Shown: positions 7,050 to 15,638, numbered from the stretch's first letter. The stretch: DNA of 22,676 bases from an uncultured Blautia sp. (GCA_905209435.1 CAJLTE010000049.1:1-22676), one strand, 5' to 3'. Numbers and translations are program-made. The notes: generated by a model from the sequence alone, not told the origin.

Positions 7050-8030
7050 TTATTTTGACTCTTTGCTTTCATCTTTTACGATAATAACTTTTCTGGACTT
7101 TTTGGATTTGCTTACTACATCAAATGCAACTGCCAGTACGATAATTGCACCTTCAATGATCTGCTGAATATAAGAGTTAACACCCAGAAGGTTCATAACG
7201 TTCTCAAGGAAACCAATGATAAATGCACCTGCGATAGTTCCGCTTACAGTACCGATACCACCTGTAAAGGAAGTACCACCAACGATGGCTGCAGTTAAAC
7301 CTGTCATTTCATATCCGATCGCGCCGTTTGGAAGACCGGCATTGTTTCTTGCCATGAAGATCATACCTGCGAGGCCTGTCATAATACCGTTTAATATGTA
7401 AGATTTATAAATGTTTCTCTTTGCATTGATACCGCTCGCTTCTGCTGCAGGACGGCTGCCGCCGATTGCATACAGTGCACGTCCGTATCTTGTGTTGTTT
7501 ACCAGGTACCATACGATAACTGTAACAATGATTACCAGAATTACCGGAACCGGAATCGGTCCAACCATTCCCTGTCCGATCTTAACAAAATTGCCTAACT
7601 GAAGAATGTTCTGTCCACCTGTAAAGTAAAGTGCAAGACCTCTGGCTGCCTGCTGCATACCAAGAGTTGCGATAAATGCCGGAACATTAAATTCAGCGAT
7701 AAAGAATGCGTTTACAAGGTTACATCCGATACCTGTTGCCACTGCTACGATCAGAGCAAGCAGAATGGAGTTTGTTGCTTTGTATACAGATACTGAGTAT
7801 ACACCGGCCAGCGCCAGTACTGAACCAACTGACAGATCAAGGAATCCACTGATGATCAGGAGCATTTCGCCGTATGCTATCAGAATTCCCACACATAACT
7901 GTCTGGTAACGTTGATCAGGTTGCTGTACTGAAGAAAGTAAGGGCTGATTATACTACAGGCCACAAACAATACGAGCAGTACGATATAAATACTGAATTT
8001 TTGTAAATTGGTTGATTTTTTTGCTTTCAT
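7050..8030 (-). CDS. Sugar ABC transporter permease (RbsC-like)
   Basis: The 326-residue membrane protein is of the BPD_transp_2 family (ribose/xylose/galactose permeases RbsC, XylH, MglC). About eight to ten hydrophobic segments are visible, starting at IYIVLLVLFVACSII. Family landmarks include SGFLDLSVGSVLALAG, VPAFIATLGMQQAARGLAL, GRALYAIGGSRPAAEASGI (the loop that contacts the ATPase) and AAIVGGTSFTGGIGTVSGT. A charged lysine-rich C-terminus ends the protein. GGAGG lies 8 bases before the ATG. The gene begins 19 bases after the ATPase stop and ends 62 bases before the binding-protein start, so it is translated from the same message. A single permease suggests a homodimeric channel. Confidence 0.93.
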   Translation of the reverse strand: MKAKKSTNLQKFSIYIVLLVLFVACSIISPYFLQYSNLINVTRQLCVGILIAYGEMLLIISGFLDLSVGSVLALAGVYSVSVYKATNSILLALIVAVATGIGCNLVNAFFIAEFNVPAFIATLGMQQAARGLALYFTGGQNILQLGNFVKIGQGMVGPIPVPVILVIIVTVIVWYLVNNTRYGRALYAIGGSRPAAEASGINAKRNIYKSYILNGIMTGLAGMIFMARNNAGLPNGAIGYEMTGLTAAIVGGTSFTGGIGTVSGTIAGAFIIGFLENVMNLLGVNSYIQQIIEGAIIVLAVAFDVVSKSKKSRKVIIVKDESKESK

Positions 8031-8049
8031 CTTTTTACCCTCCGCACGA

Positions 8050-9546
8050 TCAGCTGTTTTTCAGACCAGTAGCAAATTTCATAATGGTCTCCTGAGAAAA
8101 TTCATTTCTGTTGATGCATCCGCTTATTTTTCCCTGACACATAATGTAAATTCTGTCACACATTCCGATCAGTTCCGGAAGTTCTGATGAAACCATAATT
8201 ACGGCCTTGCCTTCTTTTACAATATCTGTGATCAGTTTATAAATCTCAAATTTAGCTCCGACATCAATACCTCTTGTAGGCTCATCCAGGATCATGATAT
8301 CCGGCTCACACAGAAGCCATCTTGCCAGAAGCACCTTCTGCTGGTTTCCACCTGAAAGAGTGGAGATCGCAGTATCAAGAGTTGGTGTCTTTACATGCAT
8401 CTTGTCAAAGCTTTCTTTGACTGATTTTTTCTCTTTTGCTTTGTGCGTGTATCCTTTATAAATAATTCTCTCAAGGCTGGCCAGACTGGCATTTTCCATA
8501 ACACTTCGAACAGGAATAATTCCGTCGTCTCGTCTGCTCTCTGAAAGCATTACCATCTTCTGCTGAATACTGTCATGTGGACATTTAATCTTTGCTTCCT
8601 GTCCGTTGATCAGTATCTGTCCGGAATCATGAGGATCAAGTCCGAAGACTGCTCTCATTGTTTCTGTTCTTCCGGCACCTACCAGACCCGCAAATCCAAC
8701 AATCTCACCTTTAGATACATGGAAGTTGATATCTTCGAAAAGATCTTTTCTTGAGAAGTTCTTTACTTCCAGTGCTGTTGATCCAATCTTTACCTCTTCT
8801 TTCGGATATACATTATCAAGCTTACGTCCAACCATTCTTGCAATGACTGTATCCAGATCCAGATCCTCAACTCTGTCTGTAGAAACAACCGCTCCATCTC
8901 TTAAGACTGTGATATCATCTGCAATACGGAAAACCTCTTCCATTTTATGTGAAATGTAAATGATTGAAATTCCCTGTGCCTTCAATTCCTCAATCTTTTT
9001 AAACAGGTTCTCGACTTCTCTGTCTGTAATAGAGGATGTCGGCTCATCCATGATGATAACCTGTGCATTATTTGTAACTGCTTTAATGATCTCAAGCATC
9101 TGAATATCAGACACTGTAAGAGTTTTCAGTTTCTGTGTCGGTTCATATGGAAGATTCTCATCTTTCAGGAACTGCTTCGCATCTCTTCTGATCTTCTTCC
9201 AGTCAACCTTTCCGAATTTGTTTACCGGAAGTCTTCCAAGGAAAAGATTCTCTTCAACAGAAAGCTCCGGAACGTAGTTTAATTCCTGTGCTACCATGGA
9301 AATTCCCATTTCCATTGCCTGTATAGGATTTTTGATCGTTACCGGTTTCTCATCAAGATAGATCTGACCTTTATCTGCCTGATAAAGTCCCATGATGATC
9401 TTCATCAGTGTGGATTTTCCCGCTCCGTTTTCCCCACATAACGCATGAACGGTTCCTTTTCTCACTGCAAAATCAATACCACTTAATGCCTTTACACCAG
9501 GGAAAGATTTCTCTACTCCGCTGACGCGCATCTTGATTTCGTCCAT
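8050..9546 (-). CDS. Sugar ABC transporter ATPase with two ABC domains (RbsA/MglA-like)
   Basis: The 498-residue cytoplasmic ATPase has two fused nucleotide-binding domains, the hallmark of ribose/galactose/xylose importers. Domain one has Walker A GENGAGKST (38-46) and Walker B VIIMDEPTS, with a poor signature (LTVSDIQML). Domain two has a weak Walker A (GLVGAGRTE, the catalytic lysine replaced by Arg), but a good signature LSGGNQQKV and Walker B IMILDEPTRG. This division between the halves is normal in the RbsA family, where one of the two sites is degenerate. It is the first gene of the operon, directly after a near-consensus promoter at 9600-9628. The upstream GGCGG is a modest ribosome binding site. 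Confidence 0.93.
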   Translation of the reverse strand: MDEIKMRVSGVEKSFPGVKALSGIDFAVRKGTVHALCGENGAGKSTLMKIIMGLYQADKGQIYLDEKPVTIKNPIQAMEMGISMVAQELNYVPELSVEENLFLGRLPVNKFGKVDWKKIRRDAKQFLKDENLPYEPTQKLKTLTVSDIQMLEIIKAVTNNAQVIIMDEPTSSITDREVENLFKKIEELKAQGISIIYISHKMEEVFRIADDITVLRDGAVVSTDRVEDLDLDTVIARMVGRKLDNVYPKEEVKIGSTALEVKNFSRKDLFEDINFHVSKGEIVGFAGLVGAGRTETMRAVFGLDPHDSGQILINGQEAKIKCPHDSIQQKMVMLSESRRDDGIIPVRSVMENASLASLERIIYKGYTHKAKEKKSVKESFDKMHVKTPTLDTAISTLSGGNQQKVLLARWLLCEPDIMILDEPTRGIDVGAKFEIYKLITDIVKEGKAVIMVSSELPELIGMCDRIYIMCQGKISGCINRNEFSQETIMKFATGLKNS

Positions 9547-9599
9547 TGCTTCACCGCCTTCTCAATTTCAATTTTGCTTCGTTTGCTTTTCTGATTAAG

Positions 9600-9628
9600 A
9601 GTATATTCTTCCGCGTCACTTATGTCAA
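9600..9628 (-). promoter_or_regulatory. Sigma-A promoter of the sugar operon
   Basis: On the minus strand a perfect TTGACA (9623-9628) and TATACT (9600-9605) are 17 bases apart. The site sits 54 bases upstream of the ATPase start and would be strong unless repressed. Confidence 0.9.
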
Positions 9629-9657
9629 TACTTTTATTTAAGTTTGTAAATAGTATT
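9627..9657. promoter_or_regulatory. Candidate ROK operator next to the operon promoter
   Basis: An imperfect inverted repeat (AATACTTTTATTTA, a short centre, then TAAATAGTATT) overlaps the edge of the -35 box. It contains TTTATTTAAGT (9633-9643), which recurs with one mismatch as TTTACTTAAGT at 9762-9772 near the ROK gene. Paired AT-rich sites flanking a divergent promoter region fit ROK repressor binding, but no binding data can be read here. Confidence 0.45.
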
Positions 9658-9715
9658 GCATTTTATTCTTATATTTTTGTGCATAATTAATATTATCACT
9701 TTCTTTTTATATTTA

Positions 9716-9743
9716 TTGATAATTTATTAACATTATTTATGTT
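9716..9743 (+). promoter_or_regulatory. Possible promoter of the ROK regulator
   Basis: TTGATA (9716-9721) and TATGTT (9738-9743) are 16 bases apart. A start near 9750 would give a leader of about 75 bases that contains the second TTTACTTAAGT site. The -10 box is only a partial match. Confidence 0.4.
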
Positions 9744-9823
9744 AGTCTTTTAACAAAAGTTTTTACTTAAGTGCTGGCATTTTTGTCAGAAAAGTGGTAA
9801 TATTATATCAGAACAGGAGTGTG

Positions 9824-10948
9824 ATGGATTTCATGAATGATTTCTTTACAAAAAGTACAATATCCGGAGATATTTACAGATTTTTATATTTTAACGGGCA
9901 GAGTTCCCGTCAGGAAGTTTCTCAGGCGCTGGGAATCAGTCTTCCTACAACTACACGGAATCTGAATGCACTGCAGGAAGAAGGTCTGATTGAAAACGCC
10001 GGTGAATTTCAGTCAACCGGCGGAAGAAAGGCCGTAATTTATCAGTGTGTTTCCAATTCCCGCTATGCTGTTGGAATCGATATCACCCGTAATCACCTTA
10101 CTATCGTACTGATCGATCTGACTCTGAACATTATCGACAGCAAGCGAATGCGGATTCCTTTCAGAGAAACTCACGAATACTTTTCCATTCTTCAGGAAGA
10201 ATTCGAAACTATTGTTTCTTCCAACATTAAAGACCGCTCCAGACTTCTGGGTGTAGGTATTTCTCTTCCCGCTATTATCGGAGAAGACCGTAAAACAGTT
10301 ACATATGCAACGGTAATCCCGCTTTCATTGAATATCTACAACTTTTTCAGTAATTATATTCATGAGCCGTATCTGTTTTTCAATGACGCTAATTCTGCAG
10401 GTCTGGCTGAAAGCTGGAAAGGCGACTATACAGATTCTGTTGTCTATCTTTCTCTTAGCAGCAGTATCGGTGGAGCCTACATGAATGGCCGAAGTATTTA
10501 TACTGGTTCCAATAATCGAGGTGGTGAATTTGGTCATATCACCATTGTTCCGCACGGAAAACGCTGTTACTGTGGTCGTGACGGCTGCCTGGATGCTTAC
10601 TGTAATGCCAATACACTGACGGATTTTACTGAAGGCAATCTGAAAGAATTTTTTGAGATACTGAAGTCTGGAAATAGTAGAGGAATTCTGAATGTGTTTG
10701 ATGAATATATGGATCATCTTGCCATTGCAGTAAATAACCTGCGTATGTGTTTCGACTGCGATGTCATTCTTGGCGGAAATGTAGGTGCTTATATGTCCGA
10801 CTATCTTGATGATTTCCGCGAGAAGGCAATCAAATTGAACCCATTTGAAAAAGACGGCAGTTATATCCGTGTCTGCCACTACCGCACTGCTGCTTCCGCT
10901 GTTGGTGCAGCTATTTATTACATCGATAAGTTTGTGCAAAATTTCTGA
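9824..10948 (+). CDS. ROK-family transcriptional regulator
   Basis: The 374-residue protein has an N-terminal winged HTH (about residues 10-60; helix SSRQEVSQALGIS then LPTTTRNLNALQEEG) followed by TGGRKA and a ROK sugar-kinase-like domain from about residue 80. The zinc-binding ROK signature is present: GGEFGH at 233-238 and CYCGRDGC at 248-255. Such NagC/XylR-like proteins repress sugar genes and release DNA on binding the sugar or its phosphate. It is divergent from the polyol transport operon, so control of that operon and of itself is likely. The ATG at 9824 has AGGAG only 4 bases upstream; ATG 9833 (13 bases) and GTG 9794 are alternatives, with homology starting around DFMNDFF. Confidence 0.9.
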   Translation: MDFMNDFFTKSTISGDIYRFLYFNGQSSRQEVSQALGISLPTTTRNLNALQEEGLIENAGEFQSTGGRKAVIYQCVSNSRYAVGIDITRNHLTIVLIDLTLNIIDSKRMRIPFRETHEYFSILQEEFETIVSSNIKDRSRLLGVGISLPAIIGEDRKTVTYATVIPLSLNIYNFFSNYIHEPYLFFNDANSAGLAESWKGDYTDSVVYLSLSSSIGGAYMNGRSIYTGSNNRGGEFGHITIVPHGKRCYCGRDGCLDAYCNANTLTDFTEGNLKEFFEILKSGNSRGILNVFDEYMDHLAIAVNNLRMCFDCDVILGGNVGAYMSDYLDDFREKAIKLNPFEKDGSYIRVCHYRTAASAVGAAIYYIDKFVQNF

Positions 10949-10953
10949 TCCAC

Positions 10954-11001
10954 AAAAAAGAAGAACCTCCACCATTTTACAGTGGCTGTTCTTCTTTTTT
11001 T
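10954..11001. terminator. Bidirectional terminator between the ROK and alarmone genes
   Basis: A 13-bp stem (10954-10966 with 10988-11000) is A-rich on the left and T-rich on the right, so it ends the ROK transcript on plus with a run of seven T, and can also end the alarmone synthetase transcript on minus. Its right arm lies inside the last codons of the convergent alarmone synthetase. Confidence 0.8.
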
Positions 11002-11621
11002 GCTCTGGCGGATATTCTTTCCTGCTGGTGATCCGCCTCATTATATTGTTCAAATCTGCTCTCGATTTCTACCAGCATATTTGCATATTCCCGTAATTCA
11101 TCGCGAAGCTGTTCTTTGTCCGCTCGTTCTTTCTTATAAGAAATTCGATGTTCCATGCTTGCCCAGAAATCCATGGACATAGTTCGAAACTGTATCTCCA
11201 CCGGAAAATATTCCATTCCATCCAGACAATATACCGGCACACCTACGATAACATGATAGCTTCGATATCCGTTAGGTTTCGGACTGCCAATATAGTCACG
11301 TTCCTTAATCACGATCAGGTCACTCTGACTCTTCAGGATCTCTGTCAAGTTATAAATATCATCTACAAAATAACAGATTACCCTGACTCCCGCAATATCC
11401 TGCAAATAATCTTTTGCATTCATCACAGTAGGCTCTTTTTCCTTGCGTTGCAGCTTCTCCTCAATACTCTGCTTCTTCTTTATCCTGCACTGAATGTTGT
11501 GGATCGGTCTCGCAGACGCTTCCCCGTACAGGTTATGGTTTAGTACATCCAGACGTGTAAGAAGCATCTGTTTGGCATCCTCATACGGTTGTATAAATTC
11601 ATAGTATTCTTCATCTGTCAT
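10977..11621 (-). CDS. Small alarmone synthetase (RelQ/YjbM-type GTP pyrophosphokinase)
   Basis: This 214-residue protein is a stand-alone (p)ppGpp synthetase of the RelA/SpoT superfamily. It transfers pyrophosphate from ATP to GTP or GDP in the cytoplasm during stress. Visible motifs are RIKKKQSIEEKL (46-57), DIAGVRVIC (75-83, with the metal-binding Asp), KPNGYRSYH (115-123) and EIQFRTMSMDFW (142-153, with the catalytic Glu). It lacks the HD hydrolase, TGS and ACT domains of long RelA/SpoT proteins, as expected for this class. I chose ATG 11621 because AGGAGA lies 7 bases upstream; an in-frame ATG at 11654 has no such site. The tail is rich in Gln, Lys and Glu. It converges on the ROK gene and appears to be a single-gene unit. 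Confidence 0.92.
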   Translation of the reverse strand: MTDEEYYEFIQPYEDAKQMLLTRLDVLNHNLYGEASARPIHNIQCRIKKKQSIEEKLQRKEKEPTVMNAKDYLQDIAGVRVICYFVDDIYNLTEILKSQSDLIVIKERDYIGSPKPNGYRSYHVIVGVPVYCLDGMEYFPVEIQFRTMSMDFWASMEHRISYKKERADKEQLRDELREYANMLVEIESRFEQYNEADHQQERISARAKKEEQPL

Positions 11622-11671
11622 ATTTATTTCTCCTGTAAAACTGTTACTGTTCACCCCGCAGCCAGCAACAC

Positions 11672-11688
11672 GCTTTGCGATGCAAAGC
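11672..11688. repeat. Short perfect hairpin in the alarmone synthetase leader
   Basis: GCTTTGC (11672-11678), loop GAT, GCAAAGC (11682-11688). It lies 51 bases upstream of the synthetase start, so it would be in its 5' leader if transcription begins further upstream. No T run on the coding strand. Confidence 0.5.
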
Positions 11689-11786
11689 CTTCCCCATTAC
11701 GTCCTCATCATACAGGAAAAATGTGTTCAATTGATGTTTGAATTATAATCATTTTATAAACAATCCTGCTGCATTCTATTTTCGAT

Positions 11787-11825
11787 CAAACAGATATTCG
11801 CAATCCGCTTCGCTATTTGGTTAAA
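11787..11825. repeat. Dispersed intergenic repeat, copy 1
   Basis: CAAACAGATATTCGCAAT (11787-11804) matches 17171-17188 at 17 of 18 bases. ATTTGGTTAAA (11815-11825) is identical to 17209-17219. The two blocks are 10 bases apart here and 20 bases apart in the other copy. This copy overlaps the end of the MATE pseudogene, including its stop codon. Confidence 0.6.
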
Positions 11826-12904
11826 CACCCTTACCTGTATACGATGTAACTTTCCGCATATAGATCAGACCTGTCAGATCCGCCAGAATCCATCCGATCG
11901 GAACTGCTGCCCAGATGCCTTTTACTCCAATAGCAGGAACAGCTGACAGCACATAAGCCAGCACAACACGTGTTCCAAGGGAAATCACACTTTCCTGCAC
12001 CATAATTCTGTGCCACAAAAGTAGAAAATGCATTTCCAAAATCCTGAACAGGCATATAGGCAAAGGAATCAATCTTCACTGCTGCCGCAAATGCCGCCAT
12101 AACCGCAGTTCCAAAACTGTTGACCAACCCCTGTACCATCAGGATACCCAGATTCATAATAGACTGCTGCATACAGGTTAGCACAGACAGCCCTGTAATT
12201 TCTTTCAGAATAGAAGTATCCCACTTCATATGACATTTATTCACTCTCAGATGTGGGAATTTCACATAATAATAAATCATGATCCCTGCACCTGAAACAT
12301 ACTGGAAAAATACCGTTGCACCTGCTGCTCCTTTCACTCCCCAATGAAAAACAAGCACAAACAACAGATCCAGCAAAATATTCAGTACAGCAGAGAAAGC
12401 CAGAAATATCAGCGGCACTACTGAATTTCCTACTGCCCTCAACAGATTAGCAAAATAATTATATAAGAAGGTAGCCACCATTCCCATAAAAATAATCCAA
12501 AGATAATCTCTCATCAGTCCCTGGATCTCTGCCGGAATCTGCAGTAACCGAATAATCAATCCCAATTTCCATACCACCAGGAAATTCAAAGCCAGCGTGA
12601 TCGCCCCAATCAGCACAAAGGACAGAAAGAAGCTCTTCTTAAGTCTGTCTGTATCTCCGGCTCCATACTGCATGGAAAAAAAGGCACTGCTTCCCATACA
12701 AAGTCCCAGTATAATAGAAGTCAGAAACACCATCAAAGTATAAGCAGATCCCACTGCCGCCAGTGCATCTGCCCCCAGAAAACGACCCACGATCAGTGTA
12801 TCCGCGATATTATAGCATTGCTGCAAAAGATTTCCTATCATAAGAGGAAATGCAAACTTCAGGAGTTTCCCTGTAATGCTGCCTTCTGTCAGATTGTATT
12901 CCAT
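11821..12904 (-). pseudogene. MATE-family efflux pump with internal deletion
   Basis: The 5' part encodes a clear MATE drug/sodium antiporter: TEGSITGKLLKFAFPLMIGNL, YNIADTLIVGRFLG, and about eight membrane segments, up to FSTFVAQNYGAGK near 12025. MATE proteins of this type are about 445 residues. After GAGK the reading jumps directly, out of frame, to sequence that in another frame gives VISLGTRVVLAYVLSA and PAIGVKGIWAAVPIGW, the normal C-terminal end, stopping at 11821. About 100 residues between these parts are missing and the frame is lost. The open frame instead runs on in nonsense sequence to 11831. The pump is almost certainly inactive. The ATG at 12904 has GGGAG 16 bases upstream, an unusually long spacing. 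Confidence 0.85.
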
Positions 12905-13136
12905 AATTTATTTCATTTACTCCCTTTCCTATTGCTCTGTCAAAAACCAGGTTTATCCTGATATGCGTAAAACAGCCAGAACACTACGTTGAAATTAACT
13001 CCGCAATATTCCAGCTGTTCTTGTTTTAAACGAATAATAAATTCTTAACTATTCAGTTTTATGAGCAGCCAGTGTATCTGCAAATTAATTTTTAAACTAA
13101 CCATCCGCATCACACAAGCTTATTTTTTTCTAAATT

Positions 13137-14225
13137 TTAAAGAATATATTTCTTTAACGCAGTTGTAAATTCCTGGATTCTCTCCTCTGCAATCTCTTTC
13201 AATGTAACATCCTGCATACTCTGGATATAACCCTGCTCCTGTTTATATAACCATTTATTTACAGATGGGCTGATCTTTTCATAATGATTGGCTTTCATCC
13301 AGTCCTCAAAACTGATTGGTGTTGCATAACCAAGTTTCTCATCCAGCAAAGCTTTAAAATCAATCTTGTCTGCACGGGCCAGCATTTCTTTCCAGAACTC
13401 CAACACTTCTTCTACATGCTCATGAATCTCATAGCGTCTCGCACCGCCATCATAAATAATGCATTTCTCAAATAACGGATTTCTCATAGATAAGGTCTCT
13501 CTTCTGAATTCCGGTGCAATGATGCCATCTTTCCAGTAAAAGTCTACATCCGGGAGATTGATGCCGGATACACCTTTGTCCTGATAGGTGCTGAAGATTC
13601 CTTCATAATATACTGTGATAAATCCTTCAAACTCTGGCCAGAACTCGCGGATTTCCTTTGTCAGACGCTCCAGGATCGTAATTCCTGTAGTTCCGCCGAT
13701 CGTAAAGATAATGATGTTGCGGAGTCTTGCACCGTGTTCTCTGTAGAAGTCTGTTACATAACGTAAGCAGTGAATCAGAGTCTCGCCTGTTGCAATAATA
13801 TCACCGATCAGCAGTGTGCTGTCCGGCACCATTGTCAGCTTACTGTATTTAATTTCCAGACCTGCAATCTCATCTTCATTGAACACACGCTCACTGGAAA
13901 GGAAGCTGATGTCATGAACACGGATATGTTCTCTGTAGCAGCTTTCTTCAAGCGGGTAATTTAATGCTCCGCGAAGGATTGACAGAATATTCGCAGTTGT
14001 AACTTTCTTCTGCTCCTTGAAGTAGTAAAGCATCTGAGAAGTGGACGGGATCAGGCAATGATAAACCTCATATCCAACTACCTCCGGTGTATTCAAAAGC
14101 TTTCTTGTCTCCGCCTCAGAAACCACATAATATTCATTCTCGTAGTTTCCGCCCTCCAGACGATAGCAGTCTACGCCCTGCTCTGAAAACTCCGGCACCA
14201 GTTTTACATCATTCCAGTTTTCCAT
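13137..14225 (-). CDS. Phosphoribosyltransferase-like protein of unknown function
   Basis: The 362-residue protein has no name I can assign. Its central part looks like a type I phosphoribosyltransferase fold: SILRGAL at 82-88 resembles the first (PPi) loop of uracil phosphoribosyltransferases, and LLIGDIIATGETL at 138-150 fits the PRPP-binding motif (hydrophobic strand, acidic residue, then ATGxT). The classic double acidic pair is reduced to one Asp (G-D instead of D-D or E-D). N- and C-terminal regions of about 75 and 200 residues are specific to this protein; they include FEDWMKANHYEKISPSVNKW. There are no membrane segments. GGAGG lies 8 bases before the ATG, and a near-perfect promoter precedes the gene. 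It is monocistronic. It could be a PRPP-dependent enzyme or regulator of nucleotide metabolism. Confidence 0.75.
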   Translation of the reverse strand: MENWNDVKLVPEFSEQGVDCYRLEGGNYENEYYVVSEAETRKLLNTPEVVGYEVYHCLIPSTSQMLYYFKEQKKVTTANILSILRGALNYPLEESCYREHIRVHDISFLSSERVFNEDEIAGLEIKYSKLTMVPDSTLLIGDIIATGETLIHCLRYVTDFYREHGARLRNIIIFTIGGTTGITILERLTKEIREFWPEFEGFITVYYEGIFSTYQDKGVSGINLPDVDFYWKDGIIAPEFRRETLSMRNPLFEKCIIYDGGARRYEIHEHVEEVLEFWKEMLARADKIDFKALLDEKLGYATPISFEDWMKANHYEKISPSVNKWLYKQEQGYIQSMQDVTLKEIAEERIQEFTTALKKYIL

Positions 14226-14372
14226 TTACTTATCCTCCATCTTCTCTTATGTACCACCAAGCGATTTCCACACATCTTTTTTCTATCTGGCTATCCGCTC
14301 TCTGGTATCTATATACCACACAGTAAAACAGCCAGCTTTTTCATTATTAAAAGCCAGCTCCTATTAGAGATA

Positions 14373-14401
14373 ATAGTAGGCTAAACTCCGATTATTGTCA
14401 A
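14373..14401 (-). promoter_or_regulatory. Sigma-A promoter of the phosphoribosyltransferase-like gene
   Basis: On the minus strand a perfect TTGACA (14396-14401) and TACTAT (14373-14378) are separated by 17 bases. It would give a leader of about 140 bases that contains repeated AGCTGGCT blocks and a weak GCTTTT/AAAAGC hairpin (about 14330-14360). Confidence 0.8.
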
Positions 14402-14422
14402 CCCTGTAAACAGGCATTTTGC

Positions 14423-14451
14423 TTGTGTTTATTATTTTATATCTGTATAAT
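14423..14451 (+). promoter_or_regulatory. Promoter of the asparaginase gene
   Basis: TTGTGT (14423-14428) and a perfect TATAAT (14446-14451) are 17 bases apart. Transcription would start near 14458, giving a leader of about 175 bases. The two divergent promoters are only 21 bases apart. Confidence 0.6.
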
Positions 14452-14501
14452 TATCATTATCAGACACAAATTAGAATTTAGACCCAAACAATCAATCAAG
14501 C

Positions 14502-14602
14502 CAGACAATGTCTGCTTATATCCTAATAGCTGTTCCACAGCTTTTTAACTGGGCAAGTCCTTTGCTTCAATGCACAAAGCAATAAGCAATGGTGGACTTG
14601 CC
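14502..14602 (+). promoter_or_regulatory. Structured 5' leader of the asparaginase gene
   Basis: Three hairpins follow one another. CAGACA-A-TGTCTG (14502-14514) is a perfect palindrome. AGCTGT-TCC-ACAGCT followed by TTTTT (about 14528-14547) looks like a small intrinsic terminator. GGCAAGTCC (14552-14560) pairs with GGACTTGCC (14594-14602), with a nested TTGCTT/AAGCAA stem. The order suggests an attenuator, but I recognise no known riboswitch class. Confidence 0.5.
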
Positions 14603-14633
14603 ACAAATATTATAAGGAGTTTCAACAACTGTT

Positions 14634-15638
14634 ATGAAGAAAAAAATCCTGCTTATCGCTACAGGCGGTACCATCGCATCCAAATATACGGAAGACGGAC
14701 TTTCCCCGCAGATTTCCGCTGAGGAATTGTTACAGTATATCCCTGCTGCCGGAGATTTCTGCACTATTGATACCATCCAGCCATTTTCACTGGACAGTAC
14801 CAATGTCTGTGCTTCCCACTGGCTGGAGCTTGCAAAACTTATTGAAAAGAAATACGAATTTTACGATGGCTTCGTTATCTGCCATGGCACTGATACCATG
14901 GCTTACACAGCAGCCGCGCTCTCCTATCTGATTCAGAACAACCGTCGTCCGATCGTTATCACAGGCGCACAGAAACCCATCGATCTGGCGATCACAGATG
15001 CCCGTTCCAATCTCCTGGACAGCCTTCGTTTCGCATCCCATGACAGAGCACACGGCATCTGCATTGTATTCGGCGGAAAAGTTATCGCAGGTACCAGAGC
15101 AAAAAAAGAATTTTCCAAAAGTTACAATGCTTTTTCCAGCATTAATTATCCGGATATCGCTTCCATCCACGACAGCCGGATCATCTTTTACATTGATGAC
15201 AAAGACCAGAATACACGGCCACTTGTCTTTTATCACGAAATGAATAACCGGATCTTTCTCATGAAGCTGATCCCGGGTACAGACGGTAAGATCCTGGATA
15301 TGCTGTCACCTTCCTATGATGGACTGATCATCGAATCCTTCGGAGTCGGTGGGCTCCCCAATTACGGAAACGACAGCTTCCTCCACGCCCTCTCCGACTG
15401 GATGGAAGCAGGCAAACTGGTCTGCATGGCAACACAGGTCACACATGAAGGAAGCGATATGGAAGTCTATCAGGTAGGAAAAGTCATCAAAGACAAATTC
15501 CCGGTACTGGAATCCTACGACATGACCCTCGAAGCATCTGTTACCAAAATGATGTGGGTATTGGGCCAGACGAAAGATTTGGAAAAATGCAGGGAATTGT
15601 TTTACACTACGGTAAACCATGATCTGCTGTTTGTATGA
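14634..15638 (+). CDS. ansA: L-asparaginase, type I-like
   Basis: The 334-residue enzyme hydrolyses L-asparagine to aspartate and ammonia. It has no signal peptide, so it acts in the cytoplasm, and the sequence HGTDTMAYTAAALSYLI is closer to the E. coli type I enzyme than to the secreted type II. The two catalytic threonines are in TGGTIAS (Thr13) and HGTDTM (Thr86, with Asp87). The catalytic lysine is in GTRAKKEF. SFGVGGLPNYGND follows near residue 240. Length is typical (about 330-340). The ATG at 14634 has AAGGAG 14 bases upstream, unusually far; no closer in-frame start codon exists. The gene has its own promoter and a structured leader. Confidence 0.92.
   Translation: MKKKILLIATGGTIASKYTEDGLSPQISAEELLQYIPAAGDFCTIDTIQPFSLDSTNVCASHWLELAKLIEKKYEFYDGFVICHGTDTMAYTAAALSYLIQNNRRPIVITGAQKPIDLAITDARSNLLDSLRFASHDRAHGICIVFGGKVIAGTRAKKEFSKSYNAFSSINYPDIASIHDSRIIFYIDDKDQNTRPLVFYHEMNNRIFLMKLIPGTDGKILDMLSPSYDGLIIESFGVGGLPNYGNDSFLHALSDWMEAGKLVCMATQVTHEGSDMEVYQVGKVIKDKFPVLESYDMTLEASVTKMMWVLGQTKDLEKCRELFYTTVNHDLLFV

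Noticed and set aside
10325..11053. 242-codon minus-strand frame over the ROK gene
   Set aside because: It is antisense to a clear ROK gene and to its terminator; composition is typical of a shadow frame.
14591..14602. T-box riboswitch at the asparaginase leader
   Set aside because: GGTGGACTTGCC weakly resembles the T-box sequence, but the AGGGTGGNACCGCG core and a specifier stem are absent.
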